A stretch of DNA of 64,000 bases from Heterodera schachtii (GCA_023374025.1 SIJG01000040.1:1-64000), one strand, 5' to 3'. Counted from the first letter of the stretch, positions 34,815-47,345 are shown. The notes: generated by a model from the letters alone, not told the origin. A program made the numbers and translations.

Positions 34815-34925
34815 CTCTTCATCAAGTTCAGCTTCAAAGATAATCAATTGTTTGGTCCACAATACTTCACCGACTCACTGCTGAAATTGAACGGGATTTT
34901 GAGAAACAAATGCTCATTTGAATAA
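34815..34925 (+). other. Candidate exon island (36 codons, ends in stop)
   Basis: Opens after an acceptor-like gctag and reads FKDNQLFGPQYFTDSLLKLN and a Cys-containing end to TAA 34923. A second frame is open over the second half (TAEIERDFEKQML). Composition differs from neighbours. No family recognised. Confidence 0.35.
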
Positions 34926-34979
34926 TCAATATAAACAAGAATAAAATAAACGAAAAGTAATAAAAATTGATATAATATG

Positions 34980-35050
34980 AAGAAGAAAAAATGTCCACCC
35001 GACCTTTGAGTCGGAAGAATACCCAGAATTAGCTTTACCTTTAAATCTTA
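34980..35050 (+). pseudogene. Exon-c relic, copy C
   Basis: Copy of exon c with the Arg codon decayed to TGA ('cctttgagtcggaag'). The flanks differ from the 33.4-kb copy. Confidence 0.4.
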
Positions 35051-35059
35051 AGAGATATT

Positions 35060-36640
35060 TAAAAATTAGAACTCCATAATTATAGCCCAAGAATAAAGAC
35101 CGAACATTTACCAGAATCATAATTATATGCCTATTAAAATTTTTATTTAAAAAAATGATTCAAAATCATTAATTTCCAATTGTAAAATCTATCAATTTTT
35201 AAAAAGGAAAACAATGAACAAAATAATAAATATGAAGGTAAAATAAAAAGAACCATTAGAATATGGTTAGAAAAATTTTTTAATGAGATTTTTAGGAGGA
35301 AGAGAAGGATGATTCTTTATTGCCTGGACAATTTTGAAAAAAAATTTAAATCATAAATTAAAATCATATGATTGATCAGTGTCCATTCATTGCTTATTAC
35401 AATGATTCATGGGAGGGATTTGGTTCTTGAGAAAATGATGTGAGAAGAAAAATATCCATTTTCGGATTACCTAAAAAAGCAAGTAGAAAAGAAGGATAAG
35501 GCTGATCGACAAAAAACAAAATATAAAGCAACATAAAATTAATTGAAAAAATTTGATAGCAATAAGTCTTCAAAAATTAAATTAGTTTTAATTTGAATTG
35601 AAAATAGACTAGAAAAATTAGCCATTTTTGAATATTAAGAATTTCAATATGTAAAATCTTAAAGAAAATAAAGACCAAAAAAGGAATTAATAAAGATAAA
35701 TATTTACATATTATTTAATTTTATATAAAAAACATTATTATTTAAAAGGTTCAGCAGTGTTCAATTTATAACGATATACGAATTAAAAACAGAAGTAGTT
35801 GAGAAGCGGCCAAATATGAATTGAAGTTAACATTTAAATATGGATAGCAAAATATTATAACATAGAAATACTTATAAGGTTATTTTAAACTATTATATAT
35901 TTTTATTATTATTTTATTTAATCAAGAAACTAAAAAAATTTATAATACAAATAAAATCAATATTTATGCATAATATTATAAATTTACTAATAAATTAAAA
36001 TTCAAAAAAAATATTATCTTTTTGCAAAGTTTGTGATTTAAAGGATATTTTTAAATTAACCATTAAAATAAAGCTAGGAAGTGAAAATTTATTAATAAAC
36101 ATAAAAAATTAAGAGACATATCAAATAAACTTTATTTGATAAAATAATTAAACTTAATTTATTAGCAAGTATTAAAGATTGGACGAAATTTAAAATAATG
36201 CTACTTTAAAAATTATGAAAAAATTAATTAATGAAAGTTTTTAGAAGAAGGCCAATTTAGTAATAATTTTAAATGATGAAGATGCACTCAGAGATGCAAA
36301 AAACCGATGAACTTTACCATGGAGGCCATGGAATAGGAAAATAAACTGAATTTACAAATCTATAATTAAAAATATATTTTTAATAAAAATAGATAGAAAA
36401 AGATAAAATCAATTCCTATCAGTACTATTAGAAATTGTTCATTTATATTCTTTTTAAAAATAAATTTAAAGTTCACTTGATTTTTTTTCATTATTATATG
36501 CTATTTGTCGAAAAAAATGAATAAAAATATATATAATAAACAAAACAAAACAAAAAATAAGAAAAATTAAAGAGCGTATTATAATTTGAATAATTAAAAT
36601 TATTTTGTTAATTTCTCAACCTGTTAAGAATTAAATTTTA
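35060..36640. other. AT-rich stretch with weak islands
   Basis: Short open islands at 35361-35429 (DQCPFIAYYNDSWEGFG) and 36276-36345. These may be exon relics but have no copies. The rest is featureless. Confidence 0.35.
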
Positions 36641-36652
36641 AACATCTGGTAG

Positions 36653-36817
36653 AGAATTATTTGTGAAAATTCCGCTATTTTATTGAATGAACAGTGCCAA
36701 TCTGCATTTTGGCACATAATCATCATTATCAAATTTTTATCTAAATTAACTTGCATCCAATATTTCACTACGCGCAACGAGTATTTATTAGAGAAATTGA
36801 ATGCGAATAAAATTTAA
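36653..36817 (+). other. Candidate exon island (54 codons)
   Basis: Opens after the acceptor-like ctggtag and is open to TAA 36815. It reads NEQCQSAFWHIIIIIKF, then TCIQYFTTRNEYLLEKLN. A hydrophobic Ile run is flanked by polar sequence. One of the longest islands; no copies and no recognised domain. Confidence 0.35.
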
Positions 36818-37850
36818 AGAAAAAAACCTTTAACAGATCAACGAAACAATAATTGAACGTATCCCGCCGATGATAGATAAAATAAATACAATATTTTGAT
36901 ATGTCAAATGTTATTACATTAAAAGCAAATTCATTTTGAATACTTTATAAAAAGGATAATATAAAAAAGCACCATTTAATATTTTAATTCTTATAATAAT
37001 TTTTACTTTTAAAAAACTCAAAATAAAATAAATAAAAGTATGATGCTTTTGTAACCCACAAAAATTTAGAAATATAATGGACAGGCAATACAGAAAATTA
37101 AAAAATGTAATTATAAACTAAAAATGGAAAATAATACCAGCAAATAAAACGCAAATACTTGTTGATGCATAAGTCCATAAGATTTACACAAATCTGATCA
37201 AGGGAGTCAAATCCAAAAAAGAAGATGTTTTTAAACTCTTGATATTAAAAACACGATAATATGTGAATATTATTCTTTATTACACCAAAGCAAAAAATTT
37301 TATTAAACGCAAGATAATAATAGTTATAGAAATAGTAACATAAATGCTAATATCCGTTGGAGTCCTTTTAATTCCACCAGGCTTCAACATAAATAAAAAA
37401 ATTTTTTTAATTAACATAAAGCATAAATATATAAAAGTCAGCAAATAGAAAATTTATCTTGATGCAAAAAAAATAAAAATGTTTTTTTAATAAAACATAA
37501 TTTCCGTTCTAGAATGTAAATGAAACACTTTTTCTGCATTTTAATTTAATATACAAAAAGACCAAAATTTTAAAAAATTTAAATTAATTAAGAAGAAATT
37601 GTAATTCATGAATTATATAATCCACAATTGAGAACTCCTATTTGATTTATATTATTTTTTCCAAATTTTTGGTTTTAGAGACGTATTTTACAAAAATTTC
37701 TAAACATTTTGCATCTTTAGGAGTGCATTTTTCGTTGTTTTTTTTTTTGTTAAAATGCCGAAATAAATGTAAAATATGGGAATATGGACAAAAATTGAAA
37801 TATAGAAAAATATGGAAATATAATTGTATCCTAGAATCATCAAACCAAGC
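36818..37850. other. A-rich stretch, nothing firm
   Basis: A small island at 37350-37390 (RWSPFNSTRLQH) and an 81-codon frame at 37642-37887 that runs into the foldback end. Neither is supported as a gene. Confidence 0.35.
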
Positions 37851-37857
37851 TAAAAAA

Positions 37858-38985
37858 TCATGGTCATATGTTTATAATATTTTTTAATTCCGATAATAAT
37901 TTTTAATAAAATTTTAATAAACTCTTTTATAGGCCTACAATCCTGACCATTTTGTAGCATTTTTAATGGGCTTTCCAATGATAATAAACATTAAGCGAAT
38001 ACCGGTTCCTGCCCGAATTACATTTGACTTTGTCTGACACACTCCCTTTTCGCGTGGTCATATGTTTATAATATTAATTTTAATTTGCTTTAACTCAATA
38101 TTTTGTTGGCCAAAAATTCTGAAAAAATTCCTGCTAAGCTAACTTTTGATGCTGATCAAAAAAGTTGTTTACAGCAAATTGATCAGATCACTCCTTCATG
38201 GTGATCTGGAAAGTCAAAAATGGCTTGAAACCGGGAAAATTTTTGAAAAAAATTCCTAGGGGGTTGGAAAATTTTTTCTGGAATAAATCAGCATATACAT
38301 CTGAAAGAGCACGAAATGATCTACAATAAGCAAAAGACCGCAAGTCTCTACGACTTATACCATTTGAGGTATGGGCACTTCAATTTCGGTGTCTACAAAA
38401 AGTACTGTATTTCTTAAGAAAATAGTGCATTTTACAGTAGAGATGATCAACATCAAAATTAAAGTGCCCATACCTCGGCGACTATAGGTCGTAGACCCAA
38501 TATTCAAAAGGCAATTCTGTAGAGAATTTTGTACTCCTTATGATAGGTCTACTCAAATTTTCCAGAAAAAATTTTCCAACCCCCTAGGAATTTTTTTCAA
38601 AAATTTTCCCGGTTTCAAGCCATTTTTGACTTTCCAGATCACCATGAAGGAGTGATCTGATCAATTTGCTGTAAACCACTTTTTTGATCAGCATCAAAAG
38701 TTAGCTTAGCAGGAATTTTTTCAGAATTTTTGGCCAACAAAATATTGAGTTAAAGAAAATTAAAATTAATATTATAAACATATGACCACGCGAAAAGGGA
38801 GTGTGTCAGACAAAGTCAAATGTAATTCGGGCAGGAACCGGTTTTCGCTTAATGTTTATTATCATTGGAAAGCCCATTAAAAATGCTACAAAATGGTCAG
38901 GATTGTAGGCCTATAAAAGAGTTTATTAAAATTTTATTAAAAATTATTATCGGAATTAAAAAATATTATAAACATATGACCATGA
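37858..38985. mobile_element. Foldback element, 1128 bp
   Basis: Arms of about 520 bp (37858-38380, 38460-38985) are near-perfect inverted copies around a loop of about 75 bp. The ends read tcatggtcatatgtttat. A second copy of that terminal phrase begins at 38057, so the termini are nested. The inner arms ('ggtgatct', 'cctagggggttgg', 'actccttcatggtgatc') are clearly homologous to 18400-18550 of the other foldback. No target duplication and no coding region. Confidence 0.85.
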
Positions 38986-39324
38986 CTGTATTAAGATGAA
39001 AAGCCAAACAAAAATCGATAGATATGAAAAAGAGATAATTGTGTCACCGATCATAGTTATAATATAATAAATTGAAGTTCCAAAAGTAAAATAAAATAGA
39101 ATACAAAAACCGATGAACAGCACATAAATGATAATTAATAATTAAGGAAAAAAATCAAAGCACTAATAATTGTATATTTATTTACAAAATTTTAAAAAAG
39201 TAATTGAAATAAAATAAACAAATCAATGTAATAAAAATGGAGACGAAAAGACTAATATTTTGCGTTTGATTATGCATGTCGCAAGTTGTATGACGATAAA
39301 AAAATTTATCTCTCATTAATTTAA

Positions 39325-39480
39325 CAACTTACAAAGATAAAAAATGATGACATCTGCCAAATGAATCGTTTGATGGAACTTGTCAACGTGTCTAATTTTG
39401 TATGTAAAATTTTCCTCACATTAAATGCAGAAAACAATAAATTTAAATCCTTGCATATAAATTATGACAAAAGGCTGTGA
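39325..39480 (+). other. Candidate coding island (51 codons), related to exon h
   Basis: Open frame with an internal ATG at 39361 that gives 39 codons: NRLMELVNVSNFVCKIFLTL and on to TGA 39478. The part VCKIFLTLN aligns with CLT(I/L)K of exon h at 34130 and 45600 at nucleotide level. Another open frame, QQDVKSWTTTNK, follows. Probably a diverged exon-h copy. Confidence 0.35.
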
Positions 39481-39559
39481 AATGGATGGAAAAAGTCTCA
39501 AACCCAGCAGGATGTTAAGTCATGGACTACAACAAACAAATTGATTCAAAATTAAATCA

Positions 39560-40690
39560 CTTCAATATTAAAGGTAATCAAATAGAACTTAATTTATAGA
39601 AATTAATTAAAAGAATCTATTTTTATTACTCAATTTATTAAATTAAATTGAATTTAAATAAAATAAAAAATCTTAATTTAATTTTTTTTCCATTTTTTAT
39701 ACCAACAATAAAAGTACAATCTTAAAAATTAAAGATTTTTTATGGTGAATAATAAAGTTAATATTTCTTTTTAAGTAAAATGAAAATATAAAAAAATATG
39801 TATATATATTTTCTAATAAATTATATAAAATCTCTTTAGTATTTTGAAAAATAAATATAAAAAAATTAAAAAACTGATAACGAAAATATAATTTTAAACA
39901 AATACTTAATAATCACTGATGCTAATCTGATCAGCTTTTTTTTGTTCAACCACCAAATTTTGAATGTGAGATGAGATTTTGGACTATTGATTCAGTAAAG
40001 ATAAGGAGGAGGCGGTAGAAAGAACTATAATAGAACCATAAATATATTTAAAATTACTTAAAAATTTGGCTTATTATACCCAAAATGTAATATTATCTAC
40101 AACTCAGAATAAAAGCAACATATGAAATGATGCGGAAGAAAATAATAAATGTTGAAAAGTAGTAAATTCATAATAATTAAATTTGTTTAATTTTGAAATT
40201 GCTATGCTATTTCTTTTTCTTGGATGATTCACAAGAAATTAAATGTTACAAGTGATACATTGCAAGACAATAAAGCAAATTAAAATTAAAATGTCAAAAT
40301 TACTCCTCGTTGAGTCGGAAAATAAGTATGTGTAAAAATAAACTAAATTCACAAAAGAAATTATTGGCCATTAAAAATTTTGATGATTTAAAACACAATA
40401 AAAGAGATTAAAAAAAATAAAATAAATCAAATTATTTATTTTTTGAAATGTTGCCATTGTCACACAAAGCAAATAACTCTAAAAATGAAATATAATGCAA
40501 CTATGGAAGAAACGCTGAATGTAGAACTTCCGCGTCCGAGAAAAATATAAAAAAATGTCCTTGCCAGCTTACAAAAAAAGAAAATTTTATATGCTTATTA
40601 ATAGATATAAATTATTTTTTCTTATTTAGATCCAATTTAATTTGTAGATCAACAAGATCTGAATAAAAAATATTCATAAAGTAAGTATTC
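39560..40690. other. A-rich stretch, nothing recognised
   Basis: No repeat or long island. A short piece at 40305-40330 ('gttgagtcggaa') may be a remnant of exon c. Confidence 0.35.
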
Positions 40691-40964
40691 AGCTGCATAT
40701 TCCTTAATGCAACTCAAATGAGTTTATATGTTTTCGAAGTCATTGATCACGAATTTGATTGTTGTCCTAAATCATATTGCTCTGAGATATCGATGGGTAT
40801 TTTCTGGTAGCTGCTTTCTGCATAAATTGAGCAAAAATTTGACACAAATTATTGTCTTGATCAACATAGAGAGATTTACGCTTAAGTTTTATTTATAGTT
40901 TGAACAAAACCTTAAAATTTATTAAAAAATTATAAAATTAGAACAATTATAATAGAATTAAAAT

Positions 40965-41183
40965 TTAAATCTTAAGCCTAATTAGAATTTTGGAGTGCCG
41001 CGGAATTTTAAAGTGTTGCGCATGCACGGGTATTGGATGGGAACCGAACAAGTGCTTATCACTTGGAGTCACACCCGGATTATAGGGCGGATACGGCAAA
41101 ACATTACAAGCCCAATTCTTTACGAGCCATTTTTGACAAATTGTAAGTAGACCAAAAAATGTATGTAAAATTCTTTTTTCCAA
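40965..41183 (-). pseudogene. Mariner transposase C-terminal relic
   Basis: The minus-strand frame contains VLPYPPYNPGVTPSDKHLFG, matching the mariner signature HPPYSPDLAPSDYHLF that carries the third catalytic Asp of the DD34D transposases. The rest of the catalytic domain is not visible upstream (toward 41.3 kb). Composition of 40.7-41.4 kb is less A-skewed, so the decayed element probably covers that span. No terminal inverted repeats identified. Confidence 0.75.
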
Positions 41184-41199
41184 TTTTTTTTCCTATATT

Positions 41200-42085
41200 T
41201 AGCAAACAAAATCTTGGTTAAATTTCGATAAATTTCTGAAACAAAATACATTCATTCGATCAAGCAAAGAAAGGTGTTCATGATATAAATAAAATACCAA
41301 ATTTTGTTTTTGTTAATATATTTTTAAAAAAATGCTCATGGAGTGCTCTTTTTATCAATTTGGGTATACATATTCAATAATCATATCTATTCATATGAAT
41401 TCTATTGTCTTGTGGGTTGTTAGCAACGAATAATTTGTTTAAAATTTAATCATTTACAAAAAATAGGTAAGATGAGTAGAAAAAAGTAAAATAACAATAA
41501 ATAGGAGAAAAATAAATTCTTAAATTTTAAATTGAAAAAAATTTTAAGATTTGGTTTAAATAAAAGATGAATATTATCATAAAATAAATGTATATATAAT
41601 TAACATATTATAATTAAGAAGCAAAGTAAAAGTATACATGTATAAATAATATTATTCACAGTTCAAAAAAATCAAAAAATATATACAAACAAGAAAATGT
41701 TTCGCATTGATTGTAAAAAAATAGAAGCAGAGGAGCATTCATCAAATTTTAAGAACATTGCACTTCAAGAGTACAAGAAAATCTGTTTAAAAGAACGTGA
41801 AAATTAGATAGATTGCTTTTATTTATTGATAGGTAAAAAGAAAATTAAAAATTATAACATATAAAATAGAAATGAATATTTAAAATAAATTTTAATTTTG
41901 ATTTGTAAATAAGATCCTATTCAACAATAAAAAAATAATACAAGAGATGAGAGTTGCATTAATAATGATAAAAAATGAAAATTTGCAATTATTAATTTAG
42001 CATAATTAATAAAGAAAAAAAGCAAATACAACAAAGAAAGCAGAATCTTTCCTTTTTACTAATTTTCATTTAAAGAAAAGAAATA
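41200..42085. other. AT-rich stretch, nothing recognised
   Basis: 41320-41430 is T-rich and may belong to the mariner remnant. The remainder is A-rich background. Confidence 0.35.
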
Positions 42086-42094
42086 GTTAATTAA

Positions 42095-42256
42095 TTCTCC
42101 TCCTCTTCTTCTTCTTCTTCAACGAAAAAGGCCAGGGTGAGTTTTTTGAGACCAATTTTTCTCACATCAAAGAAATATAAACCAATAAAACTTTACAACA
42201 GTGCCATCATAGATTATAAAAAGAGCTATGGAAAATCAACCAAGGGTCAACCTTAA
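42095..42256 (+). other. Candidate coding island (53 codons) with Ser run
   Basis: A (CTT)n-like run encodes eight Ser, followed by TKKARVSFLRPIFLTSKKYK and IIDYKKSYGKSTKGQ to TAA 42254. The basic, well-mixed sequence over 50 codons without a stop is striking here. A donor-like site, ccagg|gtgagt, occurs at 42132-42141, so the exon may be shorter. No family recognised. Confidence 0.35.
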
Positions 42257-42259
42257 TGG

Positions 42260-44410
42260 ACAAGAAATAAATTAATCCCTATTTAAACATTTCTAAATAA
42301 TAAAATATAATAAGCAAAAATTCATTGTAAATCGTAAAACATTACAAAATATGATTAAGAAATTAATACAAATTGTTGTTTCAATTGTTATATGTAATAA
42401 AAAATGTAAGTTTGATGATATTGAGTGAACATACAAAAAACAAAAAAACAATTCACAAAACATACTTTTGAAACAATCAATATATATTTATTTTAATAAT
42501 CATTAAAATTTGTTAAAAATACTTTTTTTAATATATATAAAAAGTTTTTTAAAGCGAAATAAAAATAAATAACTTTAAATTGTCAAATGTTTGAAAACGA
42601 GTAAGCCTTTTAAAGTATTGCGTTAAAGATTTATAAGCTATAATTAAATAAATATTTCAAATAATCACCAATATTGGACAACTGCCCAATGAGACCAGGA
42701 CAAGGAATTAAAGAATGCAAGTCATGAATTAAATTAAAAAAACAGAAAATAACATTTTTCTTTAAAGGAACTGAAAAATATTTTACATGTTACAATCAAT
42801 TTATATAATAATCTATAAAAATAAATTATGGCTTTTTCCAAATTATATAATCACAAATATGAAAAAACAGCATTTTAGGGAGCCCCAACCTCAGAAAAAA
42901 CATTATTTGGCGCTCCTGCGCGAATAGTCAAACCATATATCATATCCATAATTTTTTTGTAATTCAGAATTATTTAATAAAAATTAATAAAATTAAAAAA
43001 AAGAATTAAAATAAAATCATTAAACATAAAAACAATTAATTGGCAGTAAAAAATCACTATTATAAGAAATTATTAAAAATAAAGAGCGCAGATTTCGGTC
43101 AAACGAATAAATACGAAAATTTCAAAAATTAATAATTAGTAATCATAATAAAATTTATAAAATTTGTTGTAAAAAAAATTATTTAATTATTTTTTAATTT
43201 AAATGATAATAAATAAATTAATATTCTGACAGATTAATTCATAAAAATCTTTTAATTTTACCATTATTTTCGTGGTATAATTAGTAAACAATTAAATCAT
43301 TGTAATTGCTTTACTTAAAATGAAACACTCTAGTAATTTGATTGATTAAATATTAATTTTACGGATATATTTTCTATACCATATAATTCATAAATAGTTT
43401 TTTATAATCATATAAATTGACCGGTTTAGAAAACGAAAATGTATTTAGTTATTTATCAGCAGATTAAATTCAAAAAACATTTATAAAAAATAAAAATTAA
43501 TGAAATCAAAATTAACTAAATTATTCTATTTATAATAAAATCCTTGATTTTTCACCTAATTTAAAAAAGTTAAATTTAATACTTAATTAAAAATTTACTA
43601 TCCATACCTGGTTGCAAGAAATCAAAACCCTCATTCTGCAAGGAATAATAAATATAAAACTAAATCAGCTTAAGCGCAACACAAAGTAATGAATTAAATA
43701 TGATATAAAACATTAAATAACAAATATAAAATGCACACCAACATACTGAACTGATACAAGTACAGCAATAGAGACAAGCCTGTCCATTTAGTGTGTAAAA
43801 AAACTTAATAATTATTTCGCATTAAAAATCATTTAAATTATTTGCTTAAAGTAAACTAATACAAATTTAAGTGTGTAATTTAATTTTAAGGGTTGGATTA
43901 TAAAAAAAATTTATTGTAATAAACCATCAGTAAATGCCATTTAAAATTATAATGAAAAAGATAGTTGAATTCATGGAAATAGAATCAATTACGTCCATTA
44001 TTCAATTCCACTGCCACAAAAAGAAAAATCTGTAGTTAAAAAAAACATTTTTTTTTGCAATTATGAGTAAATTAACACGAATTTACCATCCTAAATATTT
44101 AAAAATCAAAATGAGAAATCAAGATAAATTGAAATAAAAAATATTACAAGAATAGAATGAAAACAATAGAAAAAAACGTTTTTTCACATTTAATTTAAAT
44201 GTAAAATGATAATAAAAGATTTTTTTAATTCGTCATAAAATTTAATAGTTTTTTACTACATAAAGTAATTGTAGAAGGAACTTCATCTAAAAAGGAGGCT
44301 GAATCAAAATTAAAAACAAAACAAACAAAACAATTCAAACTAGAATTTATTTAAAAAGCAATTAATTTAATTTTAATAATTAATTGAAAAACATTAGAAT
44401 TATTAAAATT
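42260..44410. other. AT-rich stretch with weak relics
   Basis: 42880-42930 has a small GC-rich hairpin (ggagcccc ... ggcgctcc). 43660-43810 is a decayed copy of the exon-h region. An island at 43585-43650 reads IPGCKKSKPSFCKE. Otherwise A-rich. Confidence 0.35.
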
Positions 44411-44419
44411 AGTAAAATA

Positions 44420-44475
44420 TGACGAAGAAAGAATGCCCAAAACGATTGCTGATTCTGAAGAATACACAATGAAAT
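44420..44475 (+). pseudogene. Exon-c relic, copy F
   Basis: Copy of exon c (ECPKRL...) with an extra base that shifts the frame. Start of the second c - t - t - g - h series, parallel to 33.4-34.2 kb. Confidence 0.4.
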
Positions 44476-44639
44476 ATTCATATCAATTGAAATATGAATT
44501 AAAAGAGCTAACATTAAATGATTCTTATCAGACATTTAAAATGAAAATAATTTTTTTTGTCGTTGAAAAGGTAAATATGTTTTTAGAGCTTTAAAAATGA
44601 TAAAATTACTATATTAAAATCTAAATTTTAAAATTATTA

Positions 44640-45010
44640 AAGCGGTCCAATTGAAATGAAAAAAATCACAATCTGACTAGTGAAAAATTACTAAATCTAT
44701 TATATATTAATTTGGCTAACAATAAAGTTTTTAGGTGATAAGCTATGTTAAAATTATTAAAAAGCTATACATTAAATGAAAATATTTTTTTTTGTTGAAA
44801 ATGGTAGATACATTTTTTAGCCTAAATCTTTAAATTATTAAAACAGGCAAAAACATACAAAGGCAGTAAGATCGATAATTAAACAATAAATAAATTATAC
44901 GCTAATTAAAACAGCCCAAAGGGTGTGAAATGGGTCCCACAATGTGACTAGTGAAAAATTAGCAAATCTATTAAATATTAATTTGGCAAACCAACGATCA
45001 ATCCACACCA
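44640..45010 (+). pseudogene. Two exon-t relics in tandem
   Basis: Copies of TSEKLxNLL(Y/N)INLAN at 44683 and 44931. The second is open through RSIHTILI. The pair implies a tandem exon duplication relative to the 33.6-kb series, which has one. Confidence 0.45.
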
Positions 45011-45193
45011 TTCTAATTTGAAAAACATGTCAATAAATTAAAACAAAAAACACTCTATGTTTTGCACGAAAACCATTATGCTGAAATATTGCAACTGAAT
45101 TTTACAAAGAGCAAATAATAAAAACAATATACTAATCAAAAATTTAAAAAATTTATATAAATTTAAAAAATACTAAATAAAATCGCTAAATAA

Positions 45194-45346
45194 ATTATTA
45201 TTTTTAACAGGATCAAAGCGATTTTTGCCACTAATATGAGCAACAAGACATTCGAAGTTCATATTAAGCAAATAGAGAATAAATTTATGCTCAATTTTAG
45301 ACGTTATGAAAAAAATAGGACGTTGTTGTGTAATAAACAAGAATAA
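45194..45346 (+). other. Exon g, best copy (50 codons)
   Basis: Opens at a strong acceptor, tttttaacag (45201-45210), and reads FATNMSNKTFEVHIKQIENK, then NFRRYEKNRTLLCNK to TAA 45344. The relative at 33676 shares HIKQ(I/L)ENKF. A helical, charged segment consistent with the linker after a FLYWCH finger, but no motif is diagnostic. This copy has no internal break. Confidence 0.45.
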
Positions 45347-45484
45347 ATAATTCAAAAAGAAAAATTACATCGATTAAATCATCCCATATAAAACCAAATT
45401 ACAAAATATTATTGATAGGTATTTTCATTTTTTCATTTTTAAAATACATAATAATATACATTATTTAATGATTTAAATATAAAC

Positions 45485-45700
45485 TTGTCCATTCTGCTTC
45501 AGAAAACATTACAAAGAACTAGCAATACACAAGAAATATAAAGCTAAAAAATCTGCTTTAACGCAACATAAATTACTGAATACAAAAGAGAGCACAAGCC
45601 TTGATAAGTTTTGAACGTAAAATTTGCCTCACACTAAAAAAAGAAAAAAAAAGAATCAAACAAATTAATAAAACAAAAAGCAACTAAAAATTATTAATTA
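45485..45700 (+). pseudogene. Exon relic h, copy 2
   Basis: Contains SFERKICLTLKKEKKR in frame; the upstream half has stops relative to 34033-34167. Same order (g then h) as at 33.7-34.2 kb. Confidence 0.45.
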
Positions 45701-45978
45701 AAAAAATATTTATACTACAACAAATAAAAATAAAATTTAATAAGAATAATTAAAAGGTAAATAAAACCGAAACTTGATAAGAAATAATTTTTAGGTCATA
45801 TTTGCAATATATCTATCCATTTTCTTATGTAATTTAGTTAAGTAACCTTACGATACACAATTCAAAAATTAAAAAAAAACAAATGTATACATTTATTGCG
45901 TGGAAAATTAGAAAATTTCATTTAATAAAATTATAAATTCTTTAAATACTTTCTCAAAATATTAGCTGGATATTAATA

Positions 45979-46285
45979 TTTGTTGTGTCTTTAAATTAAA
46001 TAAAAGACAAACAAGAAATAAATAGAAAATGAAAGCGCGGGAAATTTAAAATATGAACGAATGACCATTCCCAACATTTCCCCCTTCAAGTTTTGTTGCC
46101 CTCCTATTCTTGAAGTTCATATCGTCCACCAGCTTTTGGGTACATCACCAATTTTTTGGCGGTTTTCGGTTTCGCTGAGGACGCGGTTCGGCTGGCAGTA
46201 CTTGTTGTCGCGGCGGTGTTGGAACGTGTGTGATTTCGGTTTGATCGGCTTCCTTCACTTGTTCCGGGTCTTCATTTAAAAAATA
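45979..46285 (-). mobile_element. 3' end of an LTR retrotransposon with 96-bp LTR
   Basis: On the minus strand a frame (46275 down to about 46145) reads EITHVPTPPRQQVLPAEPRP then QRNRKPPKNW-stop, the basic Pro-rich tail typical of gypsy- or BEL-type pol. Downstream comes a polypurine tract (gaagggggaaa), then an LTR beginning TGTTGGGAATGG and ending CACAACA (45979-46074 on + coordinates). The LTR is only 96 bp. The rest of pol and the 5' LTR are absent. The opposite-strand 72-codon frame is a shadow. Confidence 0.75.
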
Positions 46286-46342
46286 TAAATAAATAATTAA
46301 CATTTTATATGTGAAAGATATAATATTTCATTTTACCCATAA

Positions 46343-46435
46343 AGCCATATTTTTGATGACTGTTGTAAAAAGTTTTCCACTCTAAAACAAGTGCAGCTCC
46401 CTTTGTTCCCAAATCCCAATAAGTTTCATTTTTAA
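46343..46435 (+). other. Candidate exon island (30 codons)
   Basis: Reads FDDCCKKFSTLKQVQLPLFP and ends at TAA 46433. GC-richer than its surroundings; no copies and no domain. Confidence 0.3.
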
Positions 46436-47235
46436 AGTTTCTTCAAAAAAGAGTTAAAAATAAAAAAGAAAATATCAAAATTTTAAAATAAAATTAATCC
46501 TCGTTGACGTGAAAAAGTGTTAGGAAGATTGGGAAAAGAAATTATATATGATATTCAAACAGAAATTAATTATATGAATAAAATAATAATTAATTAAAAC
46601 AAATAAATTTATAACCATTAAAAGATTGTTTGTTCAAAAAACAAAAAAGGAGATAAATAAACGAAACATAAAATAATTAATAATGAGTGAAAGACCTAAA
46701 AAATAAAAGGAAAGAAAGAGAATAATTTATTAAAAGATATCGAGAAACACAAAAAAATAAAACATTAAATTTAAAACGTGAAACACAATCATTATTAGAT
46801 AATTTTTTGAGAAAAGTAAAATATGCAAAAAAGGCAAGAGATATATAAAAAATCTCATATAAGTAATTAAAATAATCTAAGAAATGGGTAATAAAAACAA
46901 ATTATTCCGTAGATAATAGTAAAAAAATTATTTAAATTTTACCAAATGGCATAAAAAATTTAATTCGAGGTAAACATTCAAAGCACGTACCCTATTTTAG
47001 CGAACGCGGCAAGATTAAATAAAAAAGTAAAAAATAATTTATTTTCTTTAATGAATAAAGAAAAAATATTACTTAAAAAAATAAAAATGCTTGGAAAATT
47101 ATAAAATTACTTTAATAAAAAATAAATATTCCGCTTCAACTATTGTAAAAGAAAAATTTTGTTAAAAATGATACAGTAATTATTATTATTTAATATCCTA
47201 AATGAAAGAAAATTTAAAAAATATTATAACAAAGA

Positions 47236-47335
47236 AAACATGTCCAACCGACATTTGAGTTGGAAGAATACATAAAGAAATACCAAAATGCCTTTACAAT
47301 AAATAAAAATGATAATCAGTTAAAATTACGTAAAA
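47236..47335 (+). pseudogene. Exon-c relic, copy D (longest)
   Basis: The best preserved 3' side of exon c: the motif continues into a segment readable as NKNDNQLKL, like the Asn/Asp/His tail that closes FLYWCH fingers. The Arg codon is decayed to TGA in the Cys frame. Paralogue of 7845, 34985 and 57570. Confidence 0.4.
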
Positions 47336-47345
47336 AATTTAAAAT

